A program made the translations under genes and the position numbers. A DNA stretch of 64,000 bases, taken from contig NZ_QLLY01000002.1 in the NCBI RefSeq assembly GCF_003259365.1, positions 310,001 to 374,000 on the forward strand, written 5' to 3'. The DNA is from Streptomyces sp. PsTaAH-137 (GTDB taxonomy: Bacteria > Actinomycetota > Actinomycetes > Streptomycetales > Streptomycetaceae). The notes below the pieces were generated by a model. That model searched no databases, was not told the DNA's origin, and was given only the letters and a program-made list of their open reading frames with translations. Positions 7,946 through 17,418 of the stretch are shown here, one piece after another. Every line of letters starts with the position of its first letter. Position 1 is the first letter of the stretch.

Positions 7946-8977
7946 GTGACGTTCAAGGCTGAGTACATCTGGATCGACGGCACCGAGCCGACGGCCAAGC
8001 TTCGTTCGAAGACGAAGATAATCGCCGGCTCGCCGGACGGTCTGGACGCGCTGCCGATCTGGGGCTTCGACGGGTCGTCCACGAACCAGGCCGAGGGCCA
8101 CGCCTCGGACCGCGTCCTCAAGCCCGTCGCCGTGTACCCGGACCCGATCCGCGGCGGCGAGGACGTCCTCGTCATGTGCGAGGTCCTCAACATCGACATG
8201 ACCCCGCACGAGTCGAACACCCGGGCCGCGCTCGCCGAGGTCGAGGAGAAGTTCGGCGCGCAGGAGCCGATCTTCGGCATCGAGCAGGAGTACACGTTCT
8301 TCGAGGGCGACCGCCCGCTCGGCTTCCCGGTCGGCGGCTTCCCCGCCGCGCAGGGCGGCTACTACTGCGGCGTCGGCACCGACGAGATCCACGGCCGTGA
8401 CGTCGTCGAGGCACACCTCGACAACTGCCTCAAGGCGGGCCTGGGCATCTCCGGCATCAACGCCGAGGTCATGCCCGGCCAGTGGGAGTTCCAGGTCGGC
8501 CCGCTCGCCCCGCTCGCGGTCTCCGACCAGCTGTGGGTGGCGCGCTGGCTGCTCTACCGCACCGCCGAGGACTTCAAGGTCTCGGCCACCCTCGACCCGA
8601 AGCCGGTCAAGGGCGACTGGAACGGCGCGGGCGCGCACACGAACTTCTCGACGAAGGCGATGCGCGAGGGCTACGACGCGATCATCACCGCGTGCGAGTC
8701 GCTGGGCGAGGGCTCCAAGCCGCTCGACCACGTCAAGCACTACGGCGCCGGCATCGACGACCGCCTCACCGGCCTGCACGAGACCGCCCCGTGGAACGAG
8801 TACTCGTACGGCGTCTCCAACCGCGGCGCCTCGGTCCGCATCCCGTGGCAGGTGGAGAAGGACGGCAAGGGCTACATCGAGGACCGTCGTCCGAACGCCA
8901 ACGTCGACCCGTACGTCGTCACGCGGCTCCTCGTCGACACCTGCTGCTCCGCACTGGAGAAGGCCGGCCAGGTCTGA
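7946..8977 (+). CDS. glnII: Glutamine synthetase type II
   Basis: 343 residues, the normal size of the octameric/decameric GSII enzymes and much shorter than GSI. It makes glutamine from glutamate, ammonia and ATP in the cytoplasm. It starts VTFKAEYIWIDG, with GGAGG at 7931-7935 ten bases before the GTG. Family motifs are present: DGSSTNQAEG near residue 38, FGIEQEYTFFEG near residue 112, GAGAHTNFSTKAM near residue 231 and RRPNANVDPYVV near residue 313. Unlike GSI it lacks the adenylylation loop, so GlnE is not expected to modify it. Regulation is probably by GlnR through the box just upstream. A strong terminator follows. Confidence 0.97.
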   Translation: MTFKAEYIWIDGTEPTAKLRSKTKIIAGSPDGLDALPIWGFDGSSTNQAEGHASDRVLKPVAVYPDPIRGGEDVLVMCEVLNIDMTPHESNTRAALAEVEEKFGAQEPIFGIEQEYTFFEGDRPLGFPVGGFPAAQGGYYCGVGTDEIHGRDVVEAHLDNCLKAGLGISGINAEVMPGQWEFQVGPLAPLAVSDQLWVARWLLYRTAEDFKVSATLDPKPVKGDWNGAGAHTNFSTKAMREGYDAIITACESLGEGSKPLDHVKHYGAGIDDRLTGLHETAPWNEYSYGVSNRGASVRIPWQVEKDGKGYIEDRRPNANVDPYVVTRLLVDTCCSALEKAGQV

Positions 8978-9008
8978 GCGACGGCTGAATTTCGGCCATG
9001 AGGTCTCC

Positions 9009-9039
9009 GAGGGCGTCCGCATCTTGTGCGGGCGCCCTC
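9009..9039 (+). terminator. Rho-independent-type terminator of glnII
   Basis: A 13-base stem (GAGGGCGTCCGCA with TGCGGGCGCCCTC, one G-U pair) closes a five-base loop and is followed by TCTTTCG. It lies 31 bases after the glnII stop. Confidence 0.8.
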
Positions 9040-9072
9040 TCTTTCGCGTACTCCATCTGCTTCAATACGGGT

Positions 9073-9180
9073 ATGGCCAGCTTCCAGAACATCACCGCGC
9101 AGGGTCGTCGTCACGACCTTGAGCCGTTCTGGCCTTCCCGCCAGCACCACGACTTCGACCGGGTGTGTTGCCGCGTGTGA
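9073..9180 (+). CDS. Possible Cys-type leader peptide (35 aa)
   Basis: A short reading frame between the glnII terminator and the winged-helix gene. It is Arg/His-rich and ends HHDFDRVCCRV, which resembles the RRHxDFxRV-Cys leader peptides of actinobacterial sulfur genes, where ribosome stalling at Cys codons senses cysteine. No clear ribosome binding site precedes the ATG, so translation would be leaderless or weak. The next gene is a regulator, not a recognisable sulfur gene, and starts 112 bases later. The call rests on motif resemblance only. Confidence 0.4.
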   Translation: MASFQNITAQGRRHDLEPFWPSRQHHDFDRVCCRV

Positions 9181-9292
9181 ACGCGCAGACCCTCTAAAGC
9201 CGCCGCTCCCTCCGCGAGCAGGACGGCCTTCGGTCCGCGCGTATGACGTACGTCCTCTCCCAGACGGCCTCTCGCGCGAAGGTTGACCACTC

Positions 9293-9871
9293 ATGGCTCA
9301 CGCCCGCTCCCTCTCCGTTGCCCCCTCCCCCACCCGCACCCGGCTGCGCGCGGTCGGCAGTGACGAGGTGGACCGCCCCGACCGCCTGGTCGATGTGGTC
9401 GACGTGTCCGGGTTTCTGCCGCCGGGCGCCACACTGCTGCCCGCGCCGCCGCACACCCTGCCGGCCCTGCCGGGCAACCCGCCGATGATCGGCTACCTGG
9501 TCCTCGTACCGGCCGACCAGCAGCCGCTGCTGCCGCCCAGGCCCGCCGCCACGGCGCCTGTCGTCCCGTCGGACGGCGACGCCCTCATCGGCATCGACGG
9601 CGCGGAGCGCACCGCCAGCGTCGACGGACGCCGACTCGACCTGACCTACCTGGAGTTCGAACTCCTCGCGCACCTCGTCGCGCACCCGCACCGGGTGCAC
9701 TCCCGCGACCAGCTGGTCACCACGGTGTGGGGCTACGGCCATGTCGGCGACGGCCGCACCGTGGACGTGCACGTCGCCCGGCTGCGCCGCAAGCTGGGCG
9801 CCGAGCACCGCAAGGTGATCCAGACGGTGCGCCGGGTCGGCTACAAGTACGCGCCGCCCGCGGGCCGCTGA
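9293..9871 (+). CDS. Winged-helix (OmpR/PhoB-type effector domain) protein without receiver
   Basis: 192 residues. The C-terminal ~95 residues form a trans_reg_C winged helix: VDGRRLDLTYLEFELLAHL, then HSRDQLVTTVWG, GDGRTVDVHVARLRRKLG and the final beta hairpin IQTVRRVGYKYAPP. The N-terminal ~95 residues are Pro-rich, with no receiver phosphorylation site, so it is not a normal response regulator; activity must be set by its amount or another partner. It follows glnII by 315 bases, after the terminator and the possible leader peptide. It is likely a DNA-binding regulator of unknown regulon. Confidence 0.8.
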   Translation: MAHARSLSVAPSPTRTRLRAVGSDEVDRPDRLVDVVDVSGFLPPGATLLPAPPHTLPALPGNPPMIGYLVLVPADQQPLLPPRPAATAPVVPSDGDALIGIDGAERTASVDGRRLDLTYLEFELLAHLVAHPHRVHSRDQLVTTVWGYGHVGDGRTVDVHVARLRRKLGAEHRKVIQTVRRVGYKYAPPAGR

Positions 9872-10023
9872 GCCCCGCGCGCCCGTCACCCGTCCCGGGG
9901 GTGGTGCCGGCTACACCCCCGGGACGGGTGCCCGTATCACTGCCCCGGGCCGCCGCGACGGCCACACTGTGAGAACAGCGGGACGAGCGGCAGCACGGGC
10001 AGCGGAACGGGACGGGGTGCGGG

Positions 10024-11289
10024 ATGGGTGCGCGGGTACGGAGTGCCGTCGGGGCGGGGGTGCGGGGGCTGGTGCTCGCCGCGGTCGGGCTCGCCGGATC
10101 GATCACGTTGTTCGTGCTGTCCTTGGTCTCGGTCGTCCTCGTGCCGGTGGGGATCGGCGCCGTCACCACACCCTGGGTCCTCACCCTCGTCCGGCACTGG
10201 GCGAACTGGCGGCGGGCGGTCGCCGCCGAGTGGTGCGGGGTGCGGATACCGGCGGCGTACCGGCCGTTCCCCGACGATCTGCGCGGCGGGGTCGTCGGGC
10301 AGGTGGAGCGGTGCCGGCTGCTGCTCGGCGATCCGGCGACCTGGCGGGATCTGCGCTGGCTGCTCGTCGACATGACGGCCGGGTTCGTGACGGCGCTGCT
10401 GCCCGCGGCGCTGGTCCTCTATCCGGTCGAGGGGTACGCGCTCGCGGCCGGACTGTGGCGGGTCTTCAACGATGGCTCGCGCGTCGGCTGGTGGTACGGG
10501 TTCGTGCCGATCAGCGGCGAGGGGTCCTCCCTGCTTGCGGCGCTGCTGGCGACGGCGCTCCTCGCCACCGGGCTCCGCACCGCCCCCGCCCTGCTGCGGG
10601 TGCACTTCCTCCTGACGCGGTCCGTACTGGCCCCGGCGGACGGTGAACTCGCAGCGCGCGTACGGGTGTTGACCGAGACGCGACGCGACGCCGTGGACAC
10701 CTCCGCGGCCGAGCTGCGCCGTATCGAGCGCGATCTGCACGACGGGGCGCAGGCCAGGCTCGTCGCCATGGGCATGGATCTGGGCACCGTCGAGGCGCTG
10801 ATCGAGAAGGATCCGGCCAAGGCGAAGGAGCTGCTCGCTCAGGCCCGGCAGTCGTCGGCCGACGCACTCGCCGAGCTGCGCGACCTGGTCCGCGGCATCC
10901 ATCCGCCGGTGCTCGCCGAGCGCGGACTGGGCGATGCCGTACGGGCGTTGGCGCTGCGGCTGCCCGTGGCGACGGAGGTGGAGGTCGAGCAGGCCGGGCG
11001 GGCCGAGGCGCCGGTGGAGTCGGCCGCGTACTTCGCGATCAGCGAGGCGCTGACGAACGCGGTGAAGCACGCGGGCGCGGACCGGATTTGGGTCGACATC
11101 AGCCATGCCGACGGCCATCTGCGCGTCGCCGTCACCGACAACGGCAAGGGGGGCGCCGTGATCCGGGAGGGCGGCGGGCTGGGCGGGGTGGAGCGCCGGC
11201 TCGCTACATTCGACGGTGTCCTCGCCGTCAGCTCCCCCGCGGGCGGTCCGACCATGGTGACCATGGAGATCCCTTGCGTGTTGTCCTAG
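10024..11289 (+). CDS. NarL-family sensor histidine kinase
   Basis: 421 residues. Membrane segments lie at about 14-45, 113-145 and 170-195. These are followed by the HisKA_3 dimerisation helix with the phospho-acceptor His239 (RRIERDLHDGAQARL) and a HATPase_c domain (EALTNAVKHA and VTDNGKGG). The extracytoplasmic loops are short, so it may sense membrane state. Its end overlaps the response regulator gene by 16 bases, so the two are translationally coupled partners. The stimulus is unknown. Confidence 0.92.
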   Translation: MGARVRSAVGAGVRGLVLAAVGLAGSITLFVLSLVSVVLVPVGIGAVTTPWVLTLVRHWANWRRAVAAEWCGVRIPAAYRPFPDDLRGGVVGQVERCRLLLGDPATWRDLRWLLVDMTAGFVTALLPAALVLYPVEGYALAAGLWRVFNDGSRVGWWYGFVPISGEGSSLLAALLATALLATGLRTAPALLRVHFLLTRSVLAPADGELAARVRVLTETRRDAVDTSAAELRRIERDLHDGAQARLVAMGMDLGTVEALIEKDPAKAKELLAQARQSSADALAELRDLVRGIHPPVLAERGLGDAVRALALRLPVATEVEVEQAGRAEAPVESAAYFAISEALTNAVKHAGADRIWVDISHADGHLRVAVTDNGKGGAVIREGGGLGGVERRLATFDGVLAVSSPAGGPTMVTMEIPCVLS

Positions 11290-11924
11290 CCGAAGACCTG
11301 TTCCTGCTGCGGGACGGGCTGGTGCGGATGCTCGAGGCGTACGACTTCGAGATCGCGGCAGCCGTCGAGAGCGGGCCCGAACTCACCAAGGCGCTGGCCG
11401 AGTTGGCGCCGGATGTCGCCGTCGTCGATGTGCGGCTGCCGCCCTCGCACACCGACGAGGGCTTGCAGTGCGCGCTCGCCGCGCGGCGGGCCCGGCCCGG
11501 GTTGCCGGTGCTCGTGCTGTCGCAGCACGTGGAGCAGTTGTACGCACGCGAGCTGCTGGCGGACGGCAACGGTGGGGTCGGGTATCTGCTGAAGGACCGG
11601 GTGTTCGACGCGGAGCAGTTCGTCGACGCGGTGCGGCGGGTTGCCGCGGGCGGTACCGCGATGGACCCGCAGGTGATTCAGCAGTTGCTCGCTCGGCGTT
11701 CGGTCCAGGAGCCGCTGGGCGGGCTCACGCCGCGCGAGCTGGAGGTGCTTGAGCTGATGGCGCAGGGGCGGTCCAACGCGGCGATCGCGGCCCAACTCGT
11801 CGTCACCGAGCGCGCCATCGCCAAACACACCTCGAACATCTTCACCAAGCTGAACCTGACCGTCTCGGACGACGACAACCGCCGAGTCCTGGCGGTGCTG
11901 GCCTACCTGGATCGCGCCCCGTAA
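11274..11924 (+). CDS. LuxR/NarL-type response regulator
   Basis: 216 residues from a TTG start at 11274, five bases after the GGAG at 11265-11268. A start further upstream would only extend into the kinase gene and adds no receiver sequence. The receiver domain has the acidic pair Glu7/Asp8, phospho-acceptor Asp52 (VVDVRLPP) and the conserved Lys in YLLKDR. The C-terminal LuxR helix-turn-helix is LTPRELEVLELMAQG ... AIAKHTSNIFTKLNL. It forms a pair with the overlapping histidine kinase. Targets are unknown. Confidence 0.9.
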   Translation: MRVVLAEDLFLLRDGLVRMLEAYDFEIAAAVESGPELTKALAELAPDVAVVDVRLPPSHTDEGLQCALAARRARPGLPVLVLSQHVEQLYARELLADGNGGVGYLLKDRVFDAEQFVDAVRRVAAGGTAMDPQVIQQLLARRSVQEPLGGLTPRELEVLELMAQGRSNAAIAAQLVVTERAIAKHTSNIFTKLNLTVSDDDNRRVLAVLAYLDRAP

Positions 11925-11961
11925 GGGGCGCGCCTGGCTCTCGGCCTGCTTTCAGCCCCGT

Positions 11962-11990
11962 CAGGGGCGCGGGGAACTGCGCGAGAAGCC
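11962..11990. repeat. Single copy of the intergenic GC-rich repeat
   Basis: The unit GGGGCGCGGGGAACTGCGCG, here followed by AGAAGCC, lies just after the response regulator gene. The unit faces + and is the same as the minus-facing half of the pair at 5.5 kb. The rest of the 11925-12165 gap shows no gene. Confidence 0.8.
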
Positions 11991-12165
11991 CCACCGGGGC
12001 GCACCCGCGAACGGCGCTGAACTGGCCGCCCCTTAGAGCGCTCACCCCGCGCCGGGGTGCCGCCTTGCCCACCCTGCCGCCCCAGGCGGCAGATTGCCCA
12101 AGACGGCGGCGGCAAAATCACGCGCCCCGTTGAACGCGCGGGCCCACCGTTGCGTACGTAGTCAC

Positions 12166-13656
12166 ATGGGACGCACCTCACGGAAAAGGCGCTCATCGCT
12201 GGCGACGCGCATGACCATCGCGTCGGCCGCACTGCTCCTGGGCGGAGGTGGGCTGGTCGCGGTGAACGTGTACGCGCAGGCTCACGAAGAGAACTCCGCG
12301 GACACCGGGCAGCGCAGCGGCAGCGGCGTCGTAGCGAAGACGACCACCATCGACTGCCCGGACGTCGGCACCGCGCTGCCCGACGTACCGGACGGCGCCC
12401 GCGGCCGGGTGGACGGCGAACTGGCCGCCATGGACACCCAGATCACGCAGGCCTTCCAGCGCCTCGCGCAGAACCGGGACGCCGCCGCCCAGGACCCCGG
12501 CTGGGTCCAGAACAGCGTCCTGGGCCCGCTGAAGGCCAAACGCGGCGCCGCCCTCGACCGGATCGGGCAGAACATCCGGCGCTCGGGCGGCAGCGCGCCG
12601 CAGGGCCTCGACGGGATGGCGCAGTGCACCCAGCGCGCCACGGACGACAACGGCGGCGACTCCCCGGCACCGTCCACCGCCCCGACCGCCGGCGCCTCCG
12701 CACCCGCTTCCTCGGTACCGGCGCCCCCGCAGCAGGGCGGCGCCGCCGGCGGCCCGGTGGCGGCCGACTTCCAGGACATCACCAAGGTCAGGCCGAACGT
12801 CCAGCAGTCCAGGAACGGCCGCGGCGCGTCGACCGGCACCTTCACCACCGCGTGCGGCACCAACGCCAACAAGCTCCGCAACAGCGACAACGTGATCGTC
12901 GCCCCCGGTGTCACCAACGGCGCGCACCACATGCACGACTACGTCGGCAACCAGAGCAACAACGCCTTCGCGAGCAACGACACCTTCGCGGGCGCCGCCA
13001 CCAGCTGCCGCAACCAGGGCGACAAGTCGACGTACTACTGGCCGGTGCTGCGCGTGCAGGACGGCACGCAGGAGGCCGACGCCAATCAGGACGGCGGCGG
13101 CAAGGAGGGCAACATCGGCAAGATCCTCCAGGTGCGGACGGCGAGCATCAAGTTCGTCGGCAGCCCGCGCGGCAAGGTCGTCGCGATGCCGAAGTTCCTG
13201 CGCATCATCACCGGTGACGCGAAGGCGTTCACCAACGGCACCGCGAACGCGAACGCGCACTGGAGCTGCACCGGCTTCGAGAACCGGCAGCTGACGGACA
13301 AGTACCCGATCTGCCCGCGCGGCAGCCAGGTGGTGCGCAGCTTCAAGTTCCAGAGCTGCTGGGACGGCCAGAACACCGACAGCGCCAACCACCGCACGCA
13401 TGTGGCGTTCGCCGACGCTCAGGGCAACTGCCCGGCGAACTTCAAGGCGATCCCGCAGCTGACGATGCGGCTGGTGTACGACGTGCCGGCGCCGACGATC
13501 GCGAACGGCCAGGTGAAGAACCCGTATGCGGTGGACGGCTTCCCGGAGCAGCTGCACAAGCCGATCACCGACCACGACGACTTCATCAATGTCTTCTCCG
13601 ACCAGTTGATGCAGCGGGCGACGGGCTGCATCAACCGGGGCGCCCGGTGTAACTGA
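12166..13656 (+). CDS. DUF1996 exported protein
   Basis: 496 residues. It starts with a basic, hydrophobic signal/anchor (about residues 8-40), then a helical segment with many Gln and Ala, then a Pro/Ser/Ala-rich linker (about 190-230). The DUF1996 domain fills the C-terminal half, with the family's [11 protein letters not shown] near residue 250, paired Cys residues (TACGT, CSWNG-like SCWDGQN) and DHDDFINVF near the end. These secreted proteins are common in fungi and Streptomyces. A carbohydrate- or metal-related role is suspected, but no activity is established. Confidence 0.85.
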   Translation: MGRTSRKRRSSLATRMTIASAALLLGGGGLVAVNVYAQAHEENSADTGQRSGSGVVAKTTTIDCPDVGTALPDVPDGARGRVDGELAAMDTQITQAFQRLAQNRDAAAQDPGWVQNSVLGPLKAKRGAALDRIGQNIRRSGGSAPQGLDGMAQCTQRATDDNGGDSPAPSTAPTAGASAPASSVPAPPQQGGAAGGPVAADFQDITKVRPNVQQSRNGRGASTGTFTTACGTNANKLRNSDNVIVAPGVTNGAHHMHDYVGNQSNNAFASNDTFAGAATSCRNQGDKSTYYWPVLRVQDGTQEADANQDGGGKEGNIGKILQVRTASIKFVGSPRGKVVAMPKFLRIITGDAKAFTNGTANANAHWSCTGFENRQLTDKYPICPRGSQVVRSFKFQSCWDGQNTDSANHRTHVAFADAQGNCPANFKAIPQLTMRLVYDVPAPTIANGQVKNPYAVDGFPEQLHKPITDHDDFINVFSDQLMQRATGCINRGARCN

Positions 13657-13718
13657 CCGGACGCCCCCTCCCGGCTGCTGCGCGGCCGGTTCAGTGGTGA
13701 CCCGTGCCCGGAGCCGGG

Positions 13719-14138
13719 CTACTCCTCGTGACCCCCACCACCGCTACTCCCCGAGTGGTGCGAGGAGACCCGCTCCACGGTCCCGCCGAGCCGGCCGCGC
13801 AGCTTCGTCACGACCGCGTCCGGGCCGACCACGATCCACTTGCGGCCCACGAGGTAGTCGCCGCCGTAGTCGTCGGCGACGTCCAGCCACTCGGTCTGAC
13901 CTCGGTCGGTGGCGAAAGTGGCCAGAACGTAGCGTCCGGTGCCGGTGCCGCAGGTCGCCTGGCGCAGTTCGGCGGCGTCGGTCTGGACCTCGGGGTCGCA
14001 GCCCGCCCGGCGGGCGATCTGTTCCAGGGTTCCGGTGGCCGTTCGGGGGATCTTCGGTGCGTCGTCGTGGGCCGCGCCCGTGGTGCATCCGGCCGCGGCC
14101 GCGGCCAGCACCGCCCCTGCCACCAGCAGCTTCCTCAT
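13719..14138 (-). CDS. Small lipoprotein
   Basis: 139 residues. The ATG at 14138 follows an AGGAG five bases away. The signal peptide ends in AAAGC (Cys18 region), a standard lipobox, so the mature protein is lipid-anchored. The body has two further Cys (GCDPEV and TCGTGTG) and a beta-rich core. The C-terminus is a His/Ser/Gly tail (SSHHSGSSGGGGHEE) that could bind metal. It is convergent with the DUF1996 gene and divergent from the GH89 gene. Function unknown. Confidence 0.75.
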   Translation of the reverse strand: MRKLLVAGAVLAAAAAGCTTGAAHDDAPKIPRTATGTLEQIARRAGCDPEVQTDAAELRQATCGTGTGRYVLATFATDRGQTEWLDVADDYGGDYLVGRKWIVVGPDAVVTKLRGRLGGTVERVSSHHSGSSGGGGHEE

Positions 14139-14267
14139 CGCGCTCTCCTGTCCGGTTGTGACCGGCGGTCCGCCTGGTTCCCGCCAGCTCCGTGCGTACC
14201 GTTGAGCACGGACCTGCGCCCGGTTAGCGTGCGCCGCACCATCCGTGACGCACAGGGGGTAGCAGGT

Positions 14268-17200
14268 ATGTCCGCGCCAACGCGACGCACGGTCATCGGC
14301 ACGGCAGGTGCCATCGGTCTCGGCTCGGCCCTGGGAGTGGGGCTCGGCGCACCGGCCGCACATGCCGCTCAGGCCCTTGATACGTCGGCGGCGCGCGCCG
14401 CGCTCAAACGGCTGCTGCCGCACCACGCGGACCAGTTCACCCTCACCCTGGTCGCGGCGCGGGACGGCGTGGACCGTTTCCGGGTGTCCGGGACGCGGGG
14501 CCGTGTCGCGGTGTACGGGACGACCCCGGCGGTGCTGCTCGCCGGGGTCCACTGGTACCTGAAGTACACGTGCGGGGCGCAGATCGCCTGGAACGGCAGC
14601 CAGCTCGACCTGCCCGAGCGGCTTCCGGCGCCGTCGCGGACGCTGGAGAGATCGTCGGCGCTGCCCCACCGGTTCGCGCTGAACGACACCAACGACGGCT
14701 ACACGGCGCCGTTCGCCGGCTGGTCGTACTGGGAGCACGAGCTGGACGTCCTCGCGCTGCACGGCTGCAACGAGGTGCTGGTCATCGCCGGTATGGAGGC
14801 CGTCTACCACCGGGTCCTGAAGGACTTCGGCTACAGCGACGAGGAGTCGCGGGCCTGGCTGCCCGCCCCCTCCCACCAGCCGTGGTGGCTGCTCCAGAAC
14901 CTGTACGGGTACGGCGGCCCGCTCTCGGCCGAACTGATCGCCGAGCGCGCCGCGCTGGGCCGGAGGATCGTCGACCGGCTGCGTGCGCTCGGCATGACGC
15001 CGGTCATGCCCGGCTACTACGGGCATGTGCCGAAGGAGTTCGTGGAGCGCAACGGCGGGGACGCGCACGTCGTCCCGCAGGGCGTCTGGCACGGCTTCCA
15101 GCGGCCGGACTGGCTCGACCCGCGCACCGAGGCGTTCAAAGAGGTCGCCGCGTCCTTCTACGGGCATCAGCAGGACCTGTTCGGCGAGATCGACGCCTTC
15201 AAGATGGACCTGCTGCACGAGGGCGGCACCGCGGGCGACGTGCCGGTGCCGGACGCGGCGCGCGGGGTGGAGACGGCACTGCGCAAGAACCGGCCCGGCG
15301 CGACCTGGGTGATCCTCGGCTGGGAGGCGAACCCGCTGCCCGAGCTGATCGACGCCGTCGACAAGGAGAAGATGCTGATCGTCGACGGCGTCTCGGACCG
15401 GTTCACGTCGGTCACCGACCGCGAGAAGGACTGGGCGGGCACCCCGTACGCGTTCGGCACCATCCCGAACTTCGGCGGCCGCACCACGATCGGGGCCCGC
15501 GCGCACATCTGGCAGGAGAAGTTCTTCGCCTGGCGCGACAAGCCCGGCAGCGCGCTCGCGGGCACGGCGTACATGCCCGAGGGCACGGACCGCGACCCGG
15601 CCGCCTTCGAGCTGTGGTCCGAACTGGCGTGGACGGACGGCGGCCTGGACCGGGCGCGCTGGTTCGCCGGGTACGCCGACCTCCGGTACGGCGCCCGGGA
15701 CAAGGACGCCCGCGCCGCCTGGCAGGCGCTGCACGAGACGGCGTACCAGCAGAAGGCGGTGGAGCGCTCCGACCCGCACGACTCGCTGTTCGCCGCCCGC
15801 CCCGACCTGTCCGCCGACCGCGCCGCCTACTACGCGCCGCGCGCCCTGACCTACGACCCGGCACGCTTCGACGCCGCGCTCACCGGGCTCCTGGGCGTGG
15901 CGGCCGGGCTGCGGCGCAGCTCCGCCTACAAGTACGACCTCGTGGACGTCGCCCGCCAGGCCCTCGCGCACCGCAGCCGCCAGCTCCTGCCCCAGCTGAA
16001 GGCGGCGTACGCGGCGAAGGACCTGCCGACGTTCAAAGCGCTCGCCACGCTGTGGCTGAAGCTGATGCGGCTCTCCGACGACGTGACGGGCACCCATCCG
16101 GCGTTCCTGCTCGGCCCGTGGATCCAGGACGCCCGCGATCTCGCGACGAGCGCCGCCGAGCGCGCCGAGTTCGAGCGCTGCGCCAAGGTGCTCATCACCG
16201 TGTGGGGCGACCGGGCCACCTCCGACCCCGGCAATCTGCACGAGTACGGCAACCGCGAATGGCACGGCCTGATGGCCGACTTCTATCTGCCGCGCTGGCA
16301 GAAGTGGCTCGACGAACTCCAGGACGCGCTGGCGGCGGGACGCGAACCCGCGGCGGTGGACTGGTTCGCGTTCGAGGAGCCGTGGACGCGGGAGACGAAG
16401 GACTATCCGCTGCGCCCGTACGGCGACGCGTACCGCACGGCCGCCCGGGTCCGCGACGTGCTGGCGGCCGCCCCCTACCAGGGCTCGGTGACGGTCACGG
16501 CGGAGCCGCCCGCGTTCCCGCCGAACGGGCACGCGCGCGTGGCCGCCACCTTCCACAACGTCAACGGGCTGCGCGCCACGGGCCGCGTCGACTTCACCCT
16601 GAAGGGCCTCGACGCCGAGCCGGAGGGCGCCACCCACCTCAGGAGCGTCGCCGCGGGCGGCGAGGGCACCGTGGCCTGGCGGGCGAGCGCCCCGGCCGCC
16701 CCGCTCGACAAGCCGCTGCGCCCGCTGCCGTACGAGATCGACGTCACCTACGGGCCCGCGGGCGCGGACCGGATCACCGCCGTCCACACCGGCACCCTGT
16801 TCGAGGCGGGACCGCTCGACGCGGGCTGGAAGACGTACACCAACAACGGAGCGTTCTTCGGGCAGTTGGGGGACGCGTTCGCGATCGACGGCGGTGGCGC
16901 CGATCTGTGGAAGGGCACGACGGAGTTCGGCACGGTGTACCGGCCGGGCGCCTTCACGGACGGTACGTCGGTGGTGCTGCGCGTCGACCGCCAGGACGTG
17001 ACCGGCGCCTGGGCGCGGGCCGGCATCATCGTGCGCAACTCCCTGGCCACGCCCGGCTCGGCGGGCTTCGTCAATCTGTCGGTCACGCCGTCGAACGGGG
17101 TCGTCCTCTCCTACGACACGAACGGTGACGGCACCTTGGACACGTACAAACGCCTTACGGGCATCAAGGCGCCGGTGCTGCTGCGGCTGACCCGGTCCGG

Positions 17201-17375
17201 GGGCTCCGTCACCGGCGCGTGCTCGGCCGACGGCGGCGCGACCTGGCGGACCGTGGCCACGGCGGCCGTGCCGGGGGCGGCGGCGACGCAGGACGTGGGG
17301 CTGTTCATGAGCGCGACGAACGGCGGGAACGGGGCGCGCGGCACGGTGGAGTTCAGCGGCTGGCAGCTGACGTAG
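14268..17375 (+). CDS. Exported GH89 alpha-N-acetylglucosaminidase
   Basis: 1035 residues from the ATG at 14268. A Tat-type signal (TRRTVIG then a hydrophobic stretch ending AHAA) directs export. The GH89/NAGLU fold follows: an N-terminal alpha/beta domain (to about residue 120), a TIM barrel with HRFALNDTNDGYTAPFAGWSY, the DLLHEGGTAG segment carrying a likely catalytic Glu, and an all-alpha C-terminal domain. After about residue 730 come a beta-sandwich of the NPCBM/alpha-galactosidase-associated type and a C-terminal laminin-like domain (WKTYTNNGAFFGQLGDAF ...). It removes terminal alpha-linked GlcNAc from glycans outside the cell. Confidence 0.9.
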   Translation: MSAPTRRTVIGTAGAIGLGSALGVGLGAPAAHAAQALDTSAARAALKRLLPHHADQFTLTLVAARDGVDRFRVSGTRGRVAVYGTTPAVLLAGVHWYLKYTCGAQIAWNGSQLDLPERLPAPSRTLERSSALPHRFALNDTNDGYTAPFAGWSYWEHELDVLALHGCNEVLVIAGMEAVYHRVLKDFGYSDEESRAWLPAPSHQPWWLLQNLYGYGGPLSAELIAERAALGRRIVDRLRALGMTPVMPGYYGHVPKEFVERNGGDAHVVPQGVWHGFQRPDWLDPRTEAFKEVAASFYGHQQDLFGEIDAFKMDLLHEGGTAGDVPVPDAARGVETALRKNRPGATWVILGWEANPLPELIDAVDKEKMLIVDGVSDRFTSVTDREKDWAGTPYAFGTIPNFGGRTTIGARAHIWQEKFFAWRDKPGSALAGTAYMPEGTDRDPAAFELWSELAWTDGGLDRARWFAGYADLRYGARDKDARAAWQALHETAYQQKAVERSDPHDSLFAARPDLSADRAAYYAPRALTYDPARFDAALTGLLGVAAGLRRSSAYKYDLVDVARQALAHRSRQLLPQLKAAYAAKDLPTFKALATLWLKLMRLSDDVTGTHPAFLLGPWIQDARDLATSAAERAEFERCAKVLITVWGDRATSDPGNLHEYGNREWHGLMADFYLPRWQKWLDELQDALAAGREPAAVDWFAFEEPWTRETKDYPLRPYGDAYRTAARVRDVLAAAPYQGSVTVTAEPPAFPPNGHARVAATFHNVNGLRATGRVDFTLKGLDAEPEGATHLRSVAAGGEGTVAWRASAPAAPLDKPLRPLPYEIDVTYGPAGADRITAVHTGTLFEAGPLDAGWKTYTNNGAFFGQLGDAFAIDGGGADLWKGTTEFGTVYRPGAFTDGTSVVLRVDRQDVTGAWARAGIIVRNSLATPGSAGFVNLSVTPSNGVVLSYDTNGDGTLDTYKRLTGIKAPVLLRLTRSGGSVTGACSADGGATWRTVATAAVPGAAATQDVGLFMSATNGGNGARGTVEFSGWQLT

Positions 17376-17418
17376 CGGCCGGCTGTGACCATCCCACGAT
17401 TCGCTCGTTCAGCTCAGC

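Noticed and set aside
13719..16787. Open frame of about 1020 codons on the minus strand, opposite the GH89 gene
   Set aside because: Only its last ~140 codons (13719-14138) have a signal peptide, ribosome binding site and coherent composition. The rest mirrors the GC-rich third positions of the GH89 gene and reads as Arg/Gly/Val-rich noise.
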